Shown here: positions 63,462 through 64,000 of the stretch, in pieces
Numbering within the stretch: position 1 is the stretch's first letter
How the letters are laid out: every line of letters begins with the position of its first letter
Origin: Lichenibacterium dinghuense
Lineage (GTDB): Bacteria; Pseudomonadota; Alphaproteobacteria; Rhizobiales; Beijerinckiaceae
NCBI RefSeq assembly: GCF_021730615.1
Contig: NZ_JAJLMN010000001.1
Span: forward strand, 1,302,501-1,366,500
Length of the DNA: 64,000 nt
Direction of reading: 5' to 3'
Program-made: the position numbers and the translations under genes
The notes under the pieces: generated by a model
The model's input: only the letters and a program-made list of their open reading frames with translations
Databases searched by the model: none
Told to the model about the DNA's origin: nothing

Positions 63462-64000
63462 ATGGCCGACTGGGACCCCGCCCTCTACACGCGCTTCGAG
63501 GGCGAGCGCACCCGCCCCGCGGCGGACCTGCTCGGCCGCGTCGACCTCGGCGCCCCGCGGCTCGCCTACGACCTCGGCTGCGGCCCCGGCAACTCGACCG
63601 AGCTGATCGTGCGCCGCTTCCCCGACGCCGAGGTGGTCGGCCTCGACACCTCCGCGGCCATGCTGGACAGCGCGCGGCGGCGCCTGCCGGCGCTCCGCTT
63701 CGAGGCGGCCGACGCCGCGACCTGGGTGCCCGGGCGCGCGCCGGACCTGATCTTCGCCAACGCCGTGCTGCAATGGCTGCCGGGCCACGCGGACCTGCTG
63801 CCGCGCCTGTTCGGCCTCCTGGCGCCCGGCGGCGTGCTCGCCGTGCAGATGCCCGACAACCTCGCCGAGCCCTCGCACCGGCTGATGCGCGAGGTCGCGG
63901 CCGCGGGCCCCTGGGCCGCCGCGATCGGCGACCCGGCCGTGGCGGGGCGGCTCGGCCGCATGCTGAGCGTCGACGCCTACTACGACGCGCTGGCGCCGCT
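63462..64000 (+). CDS. tam: Trans-aconitate 2-methyltransferase, 3' end outside window
   Basis: SAM-dependent methyltransferase, cut by the right edge after about 179 codons. The start [27 protein letters not shown], motif [16 protein letters not shown], motif [19 protein letters not shown], and [13 protein letters not shown] are diagnostic of trans-aconitate 2-methyltransferases, which neutralise an inhibitor of aconitase. No stop is reached before base 64000. The ATG is eight bases after the transglycosylase stop. Confidence 0.93.
   Translation, partial: MADWDPALYTRFEGERTRPAADLLGRVDLGAPRLAYDLGCGPGNSTELIVRRFPDAEVVGLDTSAAMLDSARRRLPALRFEAADAATWVPGRAPDLIFANAVLQWLPGHADLLPRLFGLLAPGGVLAVQMPDNLAEPSHRLMREVAAAGPWAAAIGDPAVAGRLGRMLSVDAYYDALAP

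Overview
The window is about 64 kb of very GC-rich DNA with tightly packed, often overlapping genes. The gene content points to an alphaproteobacterium of the order Hyphomicrobiales (Rhizobiales). Markers are the Omp2-type porin with its DYVRVCDWTGSGFFYIPG motif, the pdhA-pdhB-pdhC-lpd-lipA cluster preceded by an FtsB-like gene, the DUF2849-cysI-cysH-DUF934 sulfite operon, a PduO-type cobalamin adenosyltransferase next to a HIG1 protein, and DUF4164-zapA. Family or genus is inference; something near Methylobacteriaceae/Beijerinckiaceae/Lichenihabitantaceae would fit. No insertion sequence, prophage block or CRISPR array was found. This is core chromosome with small accessory insertions.

Layout. 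1-5.4 kb: M23 endopeptidase (cut by the left edge), TIM-barrel isomerase, esterase, Omp2 porin. 5.8-10.3 kb: DJ-1/PfpI and DUF427 proteins, a ccmC-ccmD-ccmG cytochrome c maturation cluster, a membrane diguanylate cyclase. 10.4-17.7 kb: methyltransferase/XRE regulator divergent pair, CCA-adding enzyme, metallo-hydrolase, D-tartrate dehydratase, two tandem cysteine-rich secreted peptides, YciI, DUF1345. 17.8-20.8 kb: an RsbQ-like hydrolase overlapping a PAS-PAS-GGDEF-EAL protein. 20.9-23.0 kb: ethanolamine ammonia-lyase EutBC. 23.8-28.2 kb: a four-gene ABC importer and a GlcG/HbpS protein. 28.3-30.5 kb: small secreted protein, dienelactone hydrolase, HEPN pair. 30.6-33.8 kb: assimilatory sulfate reduction. 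34.2-37.3 kb: tRNA-Val, two tRNA-Asp genes, a broken tRNA-Asp copy, DUF892 and NUDIX genes. 37.4-42.4 kb: GFA protein and an assimilatory nitrate reductase cluster. 42.7-47.6 kb: xseA, DUF4164, zapA, HIG1, adenosyltransferase, glmU. 47.9-51.6 kb: OpgG/OpgH glucan synthesis. 51.7-60.1 kb: AhpD-like protein, lipA, lpd, pdhCBA, ftsB. 60.2-64 kb: dehalogenase-like hydrolase, AmpD-like amidase, glycine-zipper lipoprotein, lytic transglycosylase, and trans-aconitate methyltransferase cut by the right edge.

How the genes work together. The pyruvate dehydrogenase genes and lipA form one lipoylation-dependent system, with lipoyl domains visible in both E1-beta and E2. The cys and nas operons supply reduced sulfur and nitrogen. 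The PduO-type adenosyltransferase could make the cofactor needed by EutBC, although the two loci are about 22 kb apart. Envelope functions (M23, OpgGH, porin, amidase, transglycosylase, GlmU, FtsB, ZapA) are strongly represented.

The least ordinary items are the RsbQ-like/PAS-GGDEF-EAL pair, the HEPN gene with an unrecognised partner, the tRNA-Asp remnant beside intact tRNA-Asp genes, the tandem cysteine-rich peptides, and several structured non-coding leaders.
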